Below are positions 52,850 through 61,377 of a DNA stretch of 64,000 nucleotides, piece after piece (positions within the stretch are counted from its first letter, which is position 1; each line of letters starts with the position of its first letter). The notes beneath the pieces were generated by a model, which worked only from the letters and a program-made list of their open reading frames with translations, made no database searches and was not told where the DNA came from. The stretch comes from an uncultured Clostridia bacterium (GTDB lineage: Bacteria > Bacillota > Clostridia > Christensenellales > UBA1242), in the NCBI GenBank assembly GCA_934778215.1, contig CAKVOE010000002.1, forward strand, positions 186,001-250,000. The letters run 5' to 3'. The translations under genes were made by a program, and so were the position numbers.

Positions 52850-53103
52850 TTTAACAAAAAACTTTGCGCAAACAAAAACTTTATACAAACGGACAACCTG
52901 TTTAAATATAAATCTTTACATAAACAAATAACCCGCATAAAAATCTCTATGTATATAAAAAACTCACAAACAAAAAACTTGCCGGTTTGAAGTTTAACTT
53001 GTTTTTTATTCGCACAAACAAAAACACCACTCAAACAAAAAACACAAAAAACTTCACATAAACAAAAACTCGTTAAAACTGAAAACTTTACACAAACAAA
53101 AAA
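52850..53103. repeat. Degenerate A/C-rich repeat array
   Basis: Many imperfect copies of a unit like TTCACATAAACAAAAACT and TTTACACAAACAAAAAAC, seen at about 52860, 52915, 52965, 53010, 53050 and 53090. The minus strand carries a long frame (97 codons) but its product is only Cys/Phe/Val noise from the repeat. Purine-strand asymmetric, low complexity, in the 3' flank of parB. Confidence 0.7.
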
Positions 53104-53127
53104 CTTCACAACTTATTTGTTGTGAAG
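53096..53127. terminator. Terminator of the parAB operon
   Basis: CTTCACAAC (53104-53112) pairs exactly with GTTGTGAAG (53119-53127), loop TTATTT. On the minus strand it is followed by TTTTTTG; a T run also follows on the plus strand. Confidence 0.9.
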
Positions 53128-53143
53128 CTTTTTATTTTGCAAT

Positions 53144-54157
53144 TTATCTGTGTAAAATGTTGTAAATTCGGTCTAAATCGTCTTTTGAAAAATATTCAAT
53201 AATAATTTTGCCCTTGCGGTCAGTTCCTTGAATAGATGCCTTGGTAGAGAAAATTCTTTGAATTTGGGCAGTAAAGTCTTGAAGTTCTAAACTTTGAACA
53301 TAATTTGCCTTTTTCTTGCGAGCCTCTGTAAGGTTACCCATATTTTGAATATACTTTTCTAACTCTCTTACGCTTGCTTTGCTTTGCACTGCCATAAGTG
53401 CGGTTTTTAGTTGTAACTCTCGGTCTTCTATACCAACTAACACCTTTCCGTGTCCGGCAGACAACTCGCCACGCTCAATCATTTTTACAATCTCTGGCCT
53501 TAACGCAAGCAATCTTAGTGTATTTGTTACCGCCGTACGGCTTTTGCCTATTTTGTCCGCAATTTCTTCTTGGGTTAAATTAAATCTTTCTACCAATTCT
53601 CTAATTGCAACCGCCGACTCAATAGGGTTTAGGTCTTCTCTTTGTAGGTTTTCTATTAACGAAATTTCGGCAATTTCTTGCTCGGTGTATCTTTTAATAA
53701 CTGCCGGAATGGTTTTAAGCCCCGCAAGTTTGCTTGCTCTAAAACGCCTTTCTCCCGAAACAATCATATATCTGTCGCCCTTTTTAACAAGGATAATAGG
53801 CTGAATTACGCCGTGTGCTTTTATGCTTTGTGCTAATTCATTTAGGGCTGATTCATTAAAATTTTTACGAGGCTGGCTTAAATTTCGGTCTATTAAGCCA
53901 ATAGGAATTTCTCTTGGTGTAGGGTCACCCGGCACTTCAACTATTTTTTCGACAATTTTTTCAACCGGTTTTTCTACTATTCGTTCTACCGGCTTTTCTA
54001 CTATCTTTTCTACTATCTTTTCGACAACCTTAGGCTCGGCTGAAGTTTTTTGCTCCTTTTGTGTAGTGCTCTTTTTGGGTGTCATTGTTAAATCGGCAGG
54101 TTCTTCATCAATCCCCCCAAATAGTGCATCTAGCCCCCTTCCTAATCTTGAACTCAT
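53144..54157 (-). CDS. parB: Chromosome partition protein ParB (Spo0J)
   Basis: 337 residues. N-terminal LGRGLDALFGG is the typical ParA-stimulating peptide. Residues ~45-75 are a Val-Glu-Lys repeat linker (VEKIVEKIVEKPV) which is longer than usual. Then the CTPase/ParB fold (ERRFRASKLAGLKTIPAVIK), helix-turn-helix LTQEEIADKIGKSRTAVTNTLRLL (~205-228) which reads parS, and the dimerisation C-terminus. ParB loads at parS, spreads with CTP and recruits SMC. It starts on the last base of parA (TAATG), and six parS sites lie 1.6-2.6 kb away. Confidence 0.97.
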   Translation of the reverse strand: MSSRLGRGLDALFGGIDEEPADLTMTPKKSTTQKEQKTSAEPKVVEKIVEKIVEKPVERIVEKPVEKIVEKIVEVPGDPTPREIPIGLIDRNLSQPRKNFNESALNELAQSIKAHGVIQPIILVKKGDRYMIVSGERRFRASKLAGLKTIPAVIKRYTEQEIAEISLIENLQREDLNPIESAVAIRELVERFNLTQEEIADKIGKSRTAVTNTLRLLALRPEIVKMIERGELSAGHGKVLVGIEDRELQLKTALMAVQSKASVRELEKYIQNMGNLTEARKKKANYVQSLELQDFTAQIQRIFSTKASIQGTDRKGKIIIEYFSKDDLDRIYNILHR

Positions 54158-54969
54158 TATTTTCTAGGCCTCCTTTTATCATCAATGTTTGGTTTTTTGT
54201 ACGAAATTCCATTTTTTGTCAAAATTTCTTCTGCAAGACTCATATAGGCTCTTGCACCCACACAAGACTTATCATACATACAAATTGGTAAACCGTGGCT
54301 TGGAGCCTCCGCCAAACGAATGTTTCGTGGAATTGTAGTTTCGTAAACGCTTTCATTAAAATATTTTTTAATTTCGGCGGCAACCTGTTGACCCAAACTA
54401 GACCGACTGTCTTTCATTGTAAGCAAAACGCCCTCTATTTGAATATTAGGATTAAGTTTTTTCTTAATTAGGCGTATGGTGTTCATCAACTGGCTAAGCC
54501 CCTCAAGCGCAAAGAACTCACACTGAATAGGAATAAGCACCGAATCGGCACTGGTTAGTGCATTAATTGTTAAAAGCCCCAAAGAGGGTGGGCAATCTAT
54601 GGTAATAAAGTCGTAACTATCCCTAACTTTATCTAGCAATCTTTTAATTATTTTTTCTCGAGATTCCATATAAACCAACTCAACTTCGGCACCCGCCAAC
54701 TCGTTGTTTGCCGGCAAAATATCAAAACCCTCTATTGGCGAATGCTGAATAACCTCTTCTATGGTTGCATCGCCCACAATTAAGTCGTACACCGACATCA
54801 TATCGGAATTTTTTCTAACCCCAACGCCACTACTTGCGTTACCCTGCGGGTCAATATCTATAAGCAAGACCTTTTTGCCAAGGCTTGCAAGGGAAGCGGA
54901 AGTATTTACACAACTTGTGGTTTTTCCAACCCCGCCCTTTTGATTCGCAAATGCGATAATTTTTCCCAT
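54157..54969 (-). CDS. parA: Chromosome partition ATPase ParA (Soj)
   Basis: 270 residues, AAGGAG site. Deviant Walker A NQKGGVGKTT (9-18), IDIDPQGN and ITIDCPPSLGLLTINAL are the ParA/MinD marks. It binds DNA as an ATP dimer and is released by ParB, driving origin segregation and DnaA control. parA-parB are one operon, promoter 55003-55031, terminator 53096. Confidence 0.97.
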   Translation of the reverse strand: MGKIIAFANQKGGVGKTTSCVNTSASLASLGKKVLLIDIDPQGNASSGVGVRKNSDMMSVYDLIVGDATIEEVIQHSPIEGFDILPANNELAGAEVELVYMESREKIIKRLLDKVRDSYDFITIDCPPSLGLLTINALTSADSVLIPIQCEFFALEGLSQLMNTIRLIKKKLNPNIQIEGVLLTMKDSRSSLGQQVAAEIKKYFNESVYETTIPRNIRLAEAPSHGLPICMYDKSCVGARAYMSLAEEILTKNGISYKKPNIDDKRRPRK

Positions 54970-55002
54970 TTTCTGCTCCTTAACTTAGTAATTTATACTA
55001 AT

Positions 55003-55031
55003 ATTATAACAAACTAAATTATGACCGCCAA
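55003..55031 (-). promoter_or_regulatory. Promoter of parAB
   Basis: On the minus strand TTGGCG (55031-55026), 17 nt, TATAAT (55008-55003), 34 nt before the ATG. Confidence 0.75.
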
Positions 55032-55121
55032 CAGTTTGAGCGAAACTTTTTGAAAAAAAACATAATTTTTTTATAAATTCAACTTATTTTTGCATTAATT
55101 TTATAATTTTTTGTTAATGGG

Positions 55122-55150
55122 TTTACATTTTTTAGTGTTTTTGATATAAT
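55122..55150 (+). promoter_or_regulatory. Promoter of the tRNA-Arg gene
   Basis: TTTACA (55122-55127), 17 nt, TATAAT (55145-55150); about 90 nt of leader before the tRNA. Confidence 0.7.
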
Positions 55151-55248
55151 TATTAGGTCGAATGTAAAATTGTTTCGCTTTTAGTTTTTTTAACCAATTA
55201 TTTAACCTAAATAAACTTACAAAAAAATAATTTACATATTAAAATTTT

Positions 55249-55325
55249 GCTCTCGTAGTTCAACTGGATAGAGCGTTCGGCTTCGAACCGAAAAGTTGCG
55301 GGTTCAAGTCCTGCCGAGAGCACCA
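55249..55325 (+). tRNA. tRNA-Arg(UCG)
   Basis: A 77-nt cloverleaf with CCA encoded. The acceptor stem GCTCTCG pairs with CGAGAGC; the anticodon arm is TTCGG-CTTCGAA-CCGAA with anticodon TCG; the T-arm is GGGTTCAAGTC. It decodes CGN arginine codons. A terminator follows at 55329. Confidence 0.97.
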
Positions 55326-55328
55326 ACC

Positions 55329-55361
55329 AAAAGAAAAGTTAATTGTGGCTTTTCTTTTTTT
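55329..55361 (+). terminator. Terminator of the tRNA-Arg gene
   Basis: AAAGAAAAG (55330-55338) pairs with CTTTTCTTT (55349-55357) followed by T run. Beyond it, to 55658, there is AT-rich DNA with no gene; the promoter of ndk follows. Confidence 0.85.
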
Positions 55362-55658
55362 GTTTTCAACAAAAATAAAGCCATAAAACAATGCGTTTTT
55401 TGCAGAATTTGGTTTTGGGTTTGCGGGGAAATTTATTATTAGTTTTTTTCTGTCATTTAGAATTTTTAATAAGTTTAGACTTATAATCAACGGAAATTTT
55501 GTGGCAACCGCTAATGTTTGATTGATGTAAATTTTTATTGGCGGTCATTTTGTGACGGTCCTTTTGTGACTGGTATTAAATTATGTTTAGCGTAAACTTA
55601 TATGTGCGGCTGTTTTAACGGGGGGTTAAAATTTTTGGGTTAAACTGTAAAATTTTTC

Positions 55659-55687
55659 TTGACGGCAACTGGCGAGTTTGTTATCAT
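55659..55687 (+). promoter_or_regulatory. Promoter of ndk
   Basis: TTGACG (55659-55664), 17 nt, TATCAT (55682-55687). Confidence 0.7.
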
Positions 55688-55720
55688 AAAACGGTAAAAT
55701 TTTTATAAATGGAGAAAATT

Positions 55721-56161
55721 ATGAGCAATTTTAACGAATACAGTTATGTTATGATTAAACCAACCTATCTTTGTTACACAGACGAAATAAAAGGCCGTCT
55801 TAAAGCAATTGGCGGAACAATTCTTGCCGAAAAAACTCTTGCTATGAACAGCGAAAAACTAAGAGAACACTACGCACATATTGCTGACAAGCCATTTTAC
55901 CCAGAAGTAGAAGAATATATGCTAAGTGGCGATTGCTTCGCTTTTCTTGTTGCCGGAGATGAGGGCATTATTGCAAAAATTAGAGAGATTGTTGGGCCAA
56001 CAAAAAACGCTCCACAAGGAACCATTCGTGGCGACTTTATGCATAAAGACGCTAATAGTTCGGCAAATGTAATTCACGCATCAGACGCTCGTGACACCGC
56101 AAACGCAGAAATAGAAAGGTTTTTTGGAAAGGAAATATTTAATTTGTACCATAACCTATAA
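55721..56161 (+). CDS. ndk: Nucleoside-diphosphate kinase
   Basis: 146 residues from the ATG at 55721 with a GGAGA site. VMIKPT at 10-15 is the phosphate-binding start, GTIRGDF the next, and NVIHASDA the catalytic His segment (usually IHGSDS; here Gly is Ala). It moves phosphate from ATP to other NDPs. A few residues differ from the typical pattern (KP then TYLC), but fold and length agree. Single gene. Confidence 0.9.
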   Translation: MSNFNEYSYVMIKPTYLCYTDEIKGRLKAIGGTILAEKTLAMNSEKLREHYAHIADKPFYPEVEEYMLSGDCFAFLVAGDEGIIAKIREIVGPTKNAPQGTIRGDFMHKDANSSANVIHASDARDTANAEIERFFGKEIFNLYHNL

Positions 56162-56272
56162 TAGAACGCAATTAAACTTAAAAGCAATTGCTTTATACAG
56201 ACATCTTTTTAACAATTGTTTAAATATTGTTAAAACTTACAAAAATTTGATGCAAAAAATATAAATTTATGA

Positions 56273-56278
56273 TATAAT
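56273..56278 (+). promoter_or_regulatory. Extended -10 (TGATATAAT) 8 nt from an ATG
   Basis: TATAAT at 56273-56278 preceded by TGA (TG motif). The ATG at 56286 begins after 7 nt, so transcription would start at the ATG itself; no Shine-Dalgarno lies in the 20 nt before it. Confidence 0.6.
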
Positions 56279-56285
56279 TATTGTT

Positions 56286-56783
56286 ATGAAAAATAAATCT
56301 ATTAAAAAAAGAGTAACTATAAATTTAATAATCGCCATACTTTTTGCAGTTGGCTTTGTGGGTGGTATTCCGCTAATAATAATTTCAGCAACCAACGGTT
56401 TTACCTTTGGCTTAATATTAGGAATTATTTTGGTGGCACTAGGGTTTTACGGCACTCCTTTGCAATTTTTGCACTTTGCTAACCTAAAATCGGTTTCTAG
56501 AGTTGTTGATGCAATTTTGGTTGAAAACATTTATTCGGTAAACGAAATTGCCGAACATTTAAGAGCCGATTCAAAAACTGTCGCCCAACAAATAACCTAC
56601 GCCGTTAATCATGAATACCTTTTGGGCTACAAGTTTGATGGCAACGCTCTTAGCGTAAATGATTCTCTTTTGTCTGCAAAAAAGGCAACTCGCACCAACA
56701 AATGCCCAAACTGTGGCGGTATCATGACCACCGATGAGTACGGCTCGCACTGTCCTTATTGCAACAGCACCTTTTTAAATTAG
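56286..56783 (+). CDS. Membrane protein with winged-helix-like part and zinc ribbon
   Basis: 165 residues. Two membrane helices at ~12-32 and ~40-58. Residues ~75-118 look like a small winged helix (IYSVNEIAEHLRADSKTVAQQI). The C-terminus has a zinc ribbon CPNCG ... CPYC (~143-160). Zinc ribbon and membrane helices are in the opposite order to the gene at 817. A PCI/stress-associated role is unknown. Its mRNA may be leaderless (see promoter entry). Confidence 0.8.
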   Translation: MKNKSIKKRVTINLIIAILFAVGFVGGIPLIIISATNGFTFGLILGIILVALGFYGTPLQFLHFANLKSVSRVVDAILVENIYSVNEIAEHLRADSKTVAQQITYAVNHEYLLGYKFDGNALSVNDSLLSAKKATRTNKCPNCGGIMTTDEYGSHCPYCNSTFLN

Positions 56784-56804
56784 TTTTTTAGTTTACTTTT
56801 ATCT

Positions 56805-56837
56805 CCGCCTAACAATTTGGTTGTTGGGCGGTTTTTT
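56805..56837 (+). terminator. Terminator of the zinc-ribbon gene at 56286
   Basis: CCGCCTAACA (56805-56814) pairs with TGTTGGGCGG (56822-56831), one G-T pair, then TTTTTTG. Confidence 0.88.
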
Positions 56838-56913
56838 GTTGTAAATTTGATTATTTTTGCTAAAAATGGGGAATTTTGTACTATTTTTAAAGCACTTTTA
56901 CACTCTACCCCCC

Positions 56914-56942
56914 TTGACAAAGTGTAAAATATGTGATAAAAT
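56914..56942 (+). promoter_or_regulatory. Promoter flanked by an inverted repeat
   Basis: TTGACA (56914-56919), 17 nt, TAAAAT (56937-56942). TTTTACACT (56896-56904) and its exact complement AGTGTAAAA (56921-56929) bracket the -35, so a repressor site is plausible. Confidence 0.8.
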
Positions 56943-56984
56943 GGCGATATTAAACACCGGTTCTTTAAGAAGGGGGACTATTTT

Positions 56985-57551
56985 ATGGAAATTTTACCGA
57001 TTATTGACTATCCATCGTTAGTCAAAAATTTGCACACCGCAATTTCGGTAGAAGATGGCGAAGCGTCTATTGCAAACGCAAAAAAATATCTTTCGCACAC
57101 ACTAAACTGTGCTAGCGATATGGACTCCGTTTGCACAGAATTTGATGTCGCAACCAAAAATTATTTGTCAAAAAGATATATACCCTTTAAAGAAGTGGTA
57201 GACCTACTGTTACTTTTTAAAGATATTTTTGCTGTTACCAGAAATTTATATACCAATGAATATAGTGCAGAATTTAATTCCGATTTAACCTCGCTAAATA
57301 AAACCTTGCACAAATCAAGAATGTCAATTTTAAACAAGCACTCCACTACTATAAAAAGAATAAACGACCGCAAAAGAGCAATGTTTACACTAGAAGCAAA
57401 CTCGTTTAAGTCAACCCGCCAATCTCGCTTGCGTCCTTGCAAAATTAAAAATTGCGCCTATGACAGCAAAACCCGTTTAACTCCCTCTCAACGAACACAA
57501 ATTATGGATATTGTGTGTTTTTTGCCCGAATTTGCAGACGAGCGAGAGTAA
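56985..57551 (+). CDS. Hypothetical protein
   Basis: 188 residues, no standard ribosome site but a GGGGA run about 10 nt upstream. Helical, soluble; the C-terminal half holds a basic stretch (RQSRLRPCKIKNCAYDSKTRLTPSQR) with a CxxxxC pair. No family recognised. Preceded by a strong promoter with operator-like repeats, so it is probably regulated. Confidence 0.75.
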   Translation: MEILPIIDYPSLVKNLHTAISVEDGEASIANAKKYLSHTLNCASDMDSVCTEFDVATKNYLSKRYIPFKEVVDLLLLFKDIFAVTRNLYTNEYSAEFNSDLTSLNKTLHKSRMSILNKHSTTIKRINDRKRAMFTLEANSFKSTRQSRLRPCKIKNCAYDSKTRLTPSQRTQIMDIVCFLPEFADERE

Positions 57552-57563
57552 ATTTTGAATAAA

Positions 57564-57592
57564 TTGTTACTAATTAAATAAGCTTGTACAAT
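57564..57592 (+). promoter_or_regulatory. Promoter of the 288-aa gene
   Basis: TTGTTA (57564-57569), 17 nt, TACAAT (57587-57592). Confidence 0.6.
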
Positions 57593-57619
57593 ATAAAAAA
57601 TTTTTAAGGAGAAATTTTT

Positions 57620-58486
57620 ATGGAAAACAAAACCGCTTTAACAGGCAGTAAATCAACATCAACAGAAGAAGATTCGTACATTAGTTATGAAGATTTTAAG
57701 AAATCATTTGAAAAACACATTACCCTTGCAAAAAAGGATATGGTTGCTAATGCAAGAAAATCTCGCATACCAGTTAACCTAAACAACCGAATGGAATTAA
57801 TTACCGACCATTGCGAAGACAAAGCAATTAGAAGAGTAATTACCGAAACGGTGGCAAAGGAACTATCTAATTATGATGACGAATTAAAATTAAAAGTGCG
57901 TGCTATAATTGAGCAACCAATTTACAAAGAAGTTATGGAGCACTTAAACCGATTAGCCAAAGAGAGCGGACGCCCTCAAACAGCCGGAAAAGAGGCTTTA
58001 ATTAACAAATATATGTCTTCATCAGTGCTTTCATTTGCAGTAAGTTTAAAGTTTAAAGAACTTTTTGCAAAAAAGTGCGCTCAACCAAACAGTGCATTAT
58101 ATAAACACAACCGCACAAGCGGAAAAACGGGCGTTATTATTGACAAAGTTGGTATGGCATTTTCTTCTAAGCCACACGGCAACAACGAAACTGTTGAAAG
58201 CAATATGTATTATTTTGCGGACGATGCAAAGCATTTTGCTGAAGTTTTAAAAACAAAACAAGAAAAGTTTTTAAGAACTATAATTGGAGAAGACACCTCG
58301 CTAGACTCAATTTATACTTTGGCATCTACTCGTGGTGCAGATATTACTAACTACCTAGAATACGACCGTGGCACTTCAATGAAAAAATATGATAGTTTTT
58401 CTAACTTCTTTAACTTTTACTGCTCAGTTCCTGCAACTTGCTCAATTTTAAAGAAGATGCAAGAAGAAAGAACCCCTCAAGCATAA
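57620..58486 (+). CDS. Hypothetical protein
   Basis: 288 residues, AAGGAG site. Helical and charged with a Lys/Glu-rich N-terminus, no signal, no membrane helix, scattered Cys (three or four). It sits 68 nt after the 188-aa gene. No family recognised. Confidence 0.78.
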   Translation: MENKTALTGSKSTSTEEDSYISYEDFKKSFEKHITLAKKDMVANARKSRIPVNLNNRMELITDHCEDKAIRRVITETVAKELSNYDDELKLKVRAIIEQPIYKEVMEHLNRLAKESGRPQTAGKEALINKYMSSSVLSFAVSLKFKELFAKKCAQPNSALYKHNRTSGKTGVIIDKVGMAFSSKPHGNNETVESNMYYFADDAKHFAEVLKTKQEKFLRTIIGEDTSLDSIYTLASTRGADITNYLEYDRGTSMKKYDSFSNFFNFYCSVPATCSILKKMQEERTPQA

Positions 58487-58654
58487 TTTTTTAACCATAA
58501 AATTTTGATTTTTGCAAAGTTTAATTATGTTAAACAAATAATTTGCAAAACCCAAAAAGTGCAGATTTATAAGTTTTAGTTAATGCTATTTCAAAAGTAA
58601 TTATTAAATTTTATAAATTAACTTATTTGGGTTTGCAAAAATAGTTTAATTACA

Positions 58655-58707
58655 CAAAAAAGACCTAACAATTGGGAAAAGTTCTCAATAAGTTAGGTCA
58701 TTTTTTT
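58655..58707. terminator. Bidirectional terminator between convergent genes
   Basis: GACCTAAC (58662-58669) pairs with GTTAGGTC (58692-58699), with an inner TTGGGA/TCTCAA stem; T run on the plus strand, A run on the other side. Confidence 0.88.
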
Positions 58708-59341
58708 AGCCTATATTTTGTTCGGCGGAGTTATCCGCAAGACAAATGTTACTTATACTAATTTCGTAAGCGGTTTTAGTTACGCTTGTTGTTTCGTCCG
58801 TCTTTTTGGTGTAGTTACGGCTTTGAATTCTGCCACAAAGCGTTATTTTTTCGCCCACTTGCAAGCCATTTACAAACCTTGCGTTTCTGCCCCACGCAAT
58901 GCACGGAATATAGTCGCTTTTGTTGTATGCTCTATTTACGGCAATTAAGCAGTCGCAAATTTCTCTGCCAAATGGGGTGGTTCTGTATATTGGTGGCTTG
59001 CATAAATACCCGGTTAAACTAATGGTATTAGAGTTTTCGAGGTCTAACTCTGGTGTCAACTCCTTAGCAAAAAGAGTTAGCACCAATTTGCTTTTGCCTT
59101 CCATTAGTTTGTTATAACTTCTAAACTCGCCATCTATTGTAACATCATCGCCCGCCTTTACGCCGTTTAGCAATCTTTCGGAAACGGTTACCGGAATGTA
59201 GTCCTTTTCGCTAGAAAGTCTTGGAACCTCTATTTTTAAGTCGTAAAAGCCCTCGCCCAAAATTAGATGGCTAAACTTTGGCTCCTCAAATATTTTGCCC
59301 GAGCATCTGGCTAAATTGTTTTTTTCATAACTTGTGTTCAT
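58706..59341 (-). CDS. Single-stranded-DNA-binding-like protein (two OB folds)
   Basis: 211 residues, about 30-60 more than standard SSB. Two SSB-like OB segments: LARCSGKIFEEPKFSHLI ... VKAGDDVTIDGEFRSYNKL (~10-75) and SLTGYLCKPPIYRTTPFGREICDCLIAVNR ... YIPCIAWGRNARFV ... VGEKITLCGRIQSRNY (~105-185). The second is the better match to bacterial SSB; the C-terminal SSB acidic tail is missing. It probably binds ssDNA at replication or recombination. It follows the deacetylase by 27 bp, in the same direction. Confidence 0.82.
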   Translation of the reverse strand: MNTSYEKNNLARCSGKIFEEPKFSHLILGEGFYDLKIEVPRLSSEKDYIPVTVSERLLNGVKAGDDVTIDGEFRSYNKLMEGKSKLVLTLFAKELTPELDLENSNTISLTGYLCKPPIYRTTPFGREICDCLIAVNRAYNKSDYIPCIAWGRNARFVNGLQVGEKITLCGRIQSRNYTKKTDETTSVTKTAYEISISNICLADNSAEQNIG

Positions 59342-59368
59342 TATAATTCTCCTTAAAATGTATTTTTA

Positions 59369-60136
59369 TTATTTATTTTTTTGTTGTATGCCGTCATTTC
59401 TTATTGTGTAATTTTCTTTGTAAATAAGGTCGGAAACATGCACCAACTTGTAGCCCTGTTCCGTTAAAGTGTCTATAATTACCGGCAACGCTTCTACTAT
59501 ATGGTCGCTGTTGTTATGAAACAAAATTATGCTTCCGTTATCTACATTTGGCGTAATTCTCGCCATCATTTGCGAAGTATTTAACCCCTTCCAGTCTAGC
59601 GAATCAACACTCCACTGAATGGGCGTAATCTTCATATTTTCTGCCACCGTAATAAGCGTATCGTTATAGTCGCCATAAGGTGGTCTAAAAAGTGTAACTT
59701 CCTTGCCCGTTAAATTTTTAATCTTTTCTACGCTGGTTGTAAGTTCGGTTTGCATTTGGCTTGCCGACAGTTTTGACATATAAGGGTGTGTGTTAGAGTG
59801 CGTGCCAATTTCTATTCCGCTAGCGTCCAGCGTTTTTACAAGGTCGGGGTATTTATCTACCCAAAACCCCACCAAAAAGAAGGTTGCGGTAACATTTTTC
59901 TCCTTTAATATATTAATTATTTTTACGGTTTCATCTGAGCCATAGGCGGCGTCAAAGGTAATGGCAATTTCTTTTTTGTCCGTTTCTACCCCGTAAATTG
60001 GTAGTTTTCTTTCGGCGTAGCCCATATAAACGCTTGCACTGGTAGACTTGTACACCGCCATACTCATAACAAACATAAGTGCCATAACACACGCCAAAAT
60101 TTTAAAAGGTCTAGAATTAATGCAAAAAAATTTCAT
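59369..60136 (-). CDS. Polysaccharide deacetylase, PdaB-like
   Basis: 255 residues from the ATG at 60136; another ATG 6 nt upstream sits too close to the AGGAGA site. One N-terminal helix (~12-30) exports or anchors it. NodB domain: motif 1 ITFDAAYG (~60-67, TFDDG-type, second Asp is Ala), motif 2 HSNTHPY (~108-114, H-x3-H), motif 3 RPPYGDYN. The Asp-to-Ala in TFDAAYG matches the PdaB group, thought to work on spore cortex or N-acetylmuramic acid. It may be involved in sporulation. Confidence 0.88.
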   Translation of the reverse strand: MKFFCINSRPFKILACVMALMFVMSMAVYKSTSASVYMGYAERKLPIYGVETDKKEIAITFDAAYGSDETVKIINILKEKNVTATFFLVGFWVDKYPDLVKTLDASGIEIGTHSNTHPYMSKLSASQMQTELTTSVEKIKNLTGKEVTLFRPPYGDYNDTLITVAENMKITPIQWSVDSLDWKGLNTSQMMARITPNVDNGSIILFHNNSDHIVEALPVIIDTLTEQGYKLVHVSDLIYKENYTIRNDGIQQKNK

Positions 60137-60262
60137 ATACATCTCCTAATTATAATTATTCACTTTGCTTTCTTTCAACAGAAAAACAAAGATTTATGCC
60201 GAAGTTTGTTTGCTGGTAGTTTTATTAGTAAATGTTATGACCCTTTTAAAAAAAATATACAC

Positions 60263-60298
60263 TAAAAATGGAAGAATGTAATTTTCTTCCATTTTTTA
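60263..60298 (-). terminator. Terminator of the 122-aa membrane gene
   Basis: AATGGAAGA pairs with TCTTCCATT (plus 60268-60291) with T on both strands. Confidence 0.8.
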
Positions 60299-60336
60299 AA
60301 GATTATATATTATTAGTTTTCAATTAAAAACTCTTG

Positions 60337-60705
60337 TTACATTTCTCGCTCTTCTTCTGACTCTTTATTTATGGCTATAACTTTTAGCAATTTGTTTGCA
60401 TCGTCCGTTTTAACGGCTTCGTCATAAGTTTTAAGCAGTTCGCTATCAGAGGCACAAAACCTTAGCGGAACTTTTGGTTTTAAACTGTTTATGTATTCAT
60501 CTTGCAACTTTTTTACAACGCCTCTATTTTTGTAATAACTTACAAAAAAGTATACAATAGCAAAAATATTAATAACTCCCGCAACTATAAGCACAGGGTA
60601 TAAGTCCGACAATTTTAAATCGGTAACTTCCAAAATGATTATGGCTACGCTAAGTGCTACATTAGACGCCATAAACATGATTAAAAGAGATTTTGTTTTA
60701 TCCAT
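60337..60705 (-). CDS. Small two-helix membrane protein
   Basis: 122 residues from the ATG at 60705; a GTG six nt upstream is the alternative. Helices at ~7-27 and ~38-58; the second half is soluble, charged and helical, ending in Glu-rich sequence. No family recognised. Confidence 0.7.
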   Translation of the reverse strand: MDKTKSLLIMFMASNVALSVAIIILEVTDLKLSDLYPVLIVAGVINIFAIVYFFVSYYKNRGVVKKLQDEYINSLKPKVPLRFCASDSELLKTYDEAVKTDDANKLLKVIAINKESEEEREM

Positions 60706-61014
60706 AAGCACACCAACCCTTTTAATTTGTTAACAAAAGTATACTATTTTGCAAAGCGTTTGTCAATAATTAGTAAGTACATATTTTTTTGCAAAATTTC
60801 TAAATTTCTTTAATTTTTTATAGCAATTTTTATTAACAAAATAATTTTGATTATATTTTTTATTATTCGACAATTATAGTTTTGTCAAAAATTAGTTTTT
60901 CTTTTTTTTGGGTTTAACCTTACTAATTTAGGCAAATTTTGACAAACTAATTGTAAAGCGTGACAATTTTAATATGTTAAAATGGGTTTAATTTAGTTAT
61001 AAGGAGGGTAACCC
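60706..61014. other. AT-rich divergent spacer
   Basis: About 310 bp between divergent genes. A TTGACA (60939-60944) 17 nt before GACAAT is a possible promoter for the gene at 61015. Nothing else was recognised. Confidence 0.45.
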
Positions 61015-61374
61015 ATGAACCAAGCATACGCACTTTCAACCGAAACAAAAGAAAACACACTATCTAAGTTTATTTTAAAGGCCAAAAAGAAACTTGCCGG
61101 AAACACCTCTTCTCTGCAAATACTTTCTAGCCCCTCGCCCAAAACCTCTGCCATAAATTATAAGTTTGTAAAGTCTAACAAATCTAAAACCTACCAAAAT
61201 TTAAAAAGTAAGGTCGAAACCTTACTTAATAAAAGTCCTGACTGCATTGACCCAATAGCACGGCTTATAAACCACGCCGAATTTGATGGGCTTTCTGCAA
61301 GCGCTAAGGAGCGATACATTTTGAGCCTTTCAAAAATGTATAATGAAATATTGTCCGAACTAGAAGTTTGCTAA
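61015..61374 (+). CDS. Hypothetical protein
   Basis: 119 residues behind an AAGGAGGG site, so real translation is likely. Lys/Ser-rich, helical, no signal; ends at a Cys. No family recognised. Convergent with the AT-hook-like gene, ends 3 bp away from its stop. Confidence 0.75.
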   Translation: MNQAYALSTETKENTLSKFILKAKKKLAGNTSSLQILSSPSPKTSAINYKFVKSNKSKTYQNLKSKVETLLNKSPDCIDPIARLINHAEFDGLSASAKERYILSLSKMYNEILSELEVC

Positions 61375-61377
61375 AAT

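Noticed and set aside
52816..53109. Minus-strand 97-codon Cys/Phe-rich frame
   Set aside because: It covers the A/C-rich repeat and the parAB terminator; residues are repeat noise and there is no ribosome site.
55260..55490. Minus-strand 76-codon frame over the tRNA-Arg
   Set aside because: It is the antisense of the tRNA; the residues SRQDLNPQLFGSKP are a known false translation of tRNA-Arg genes.
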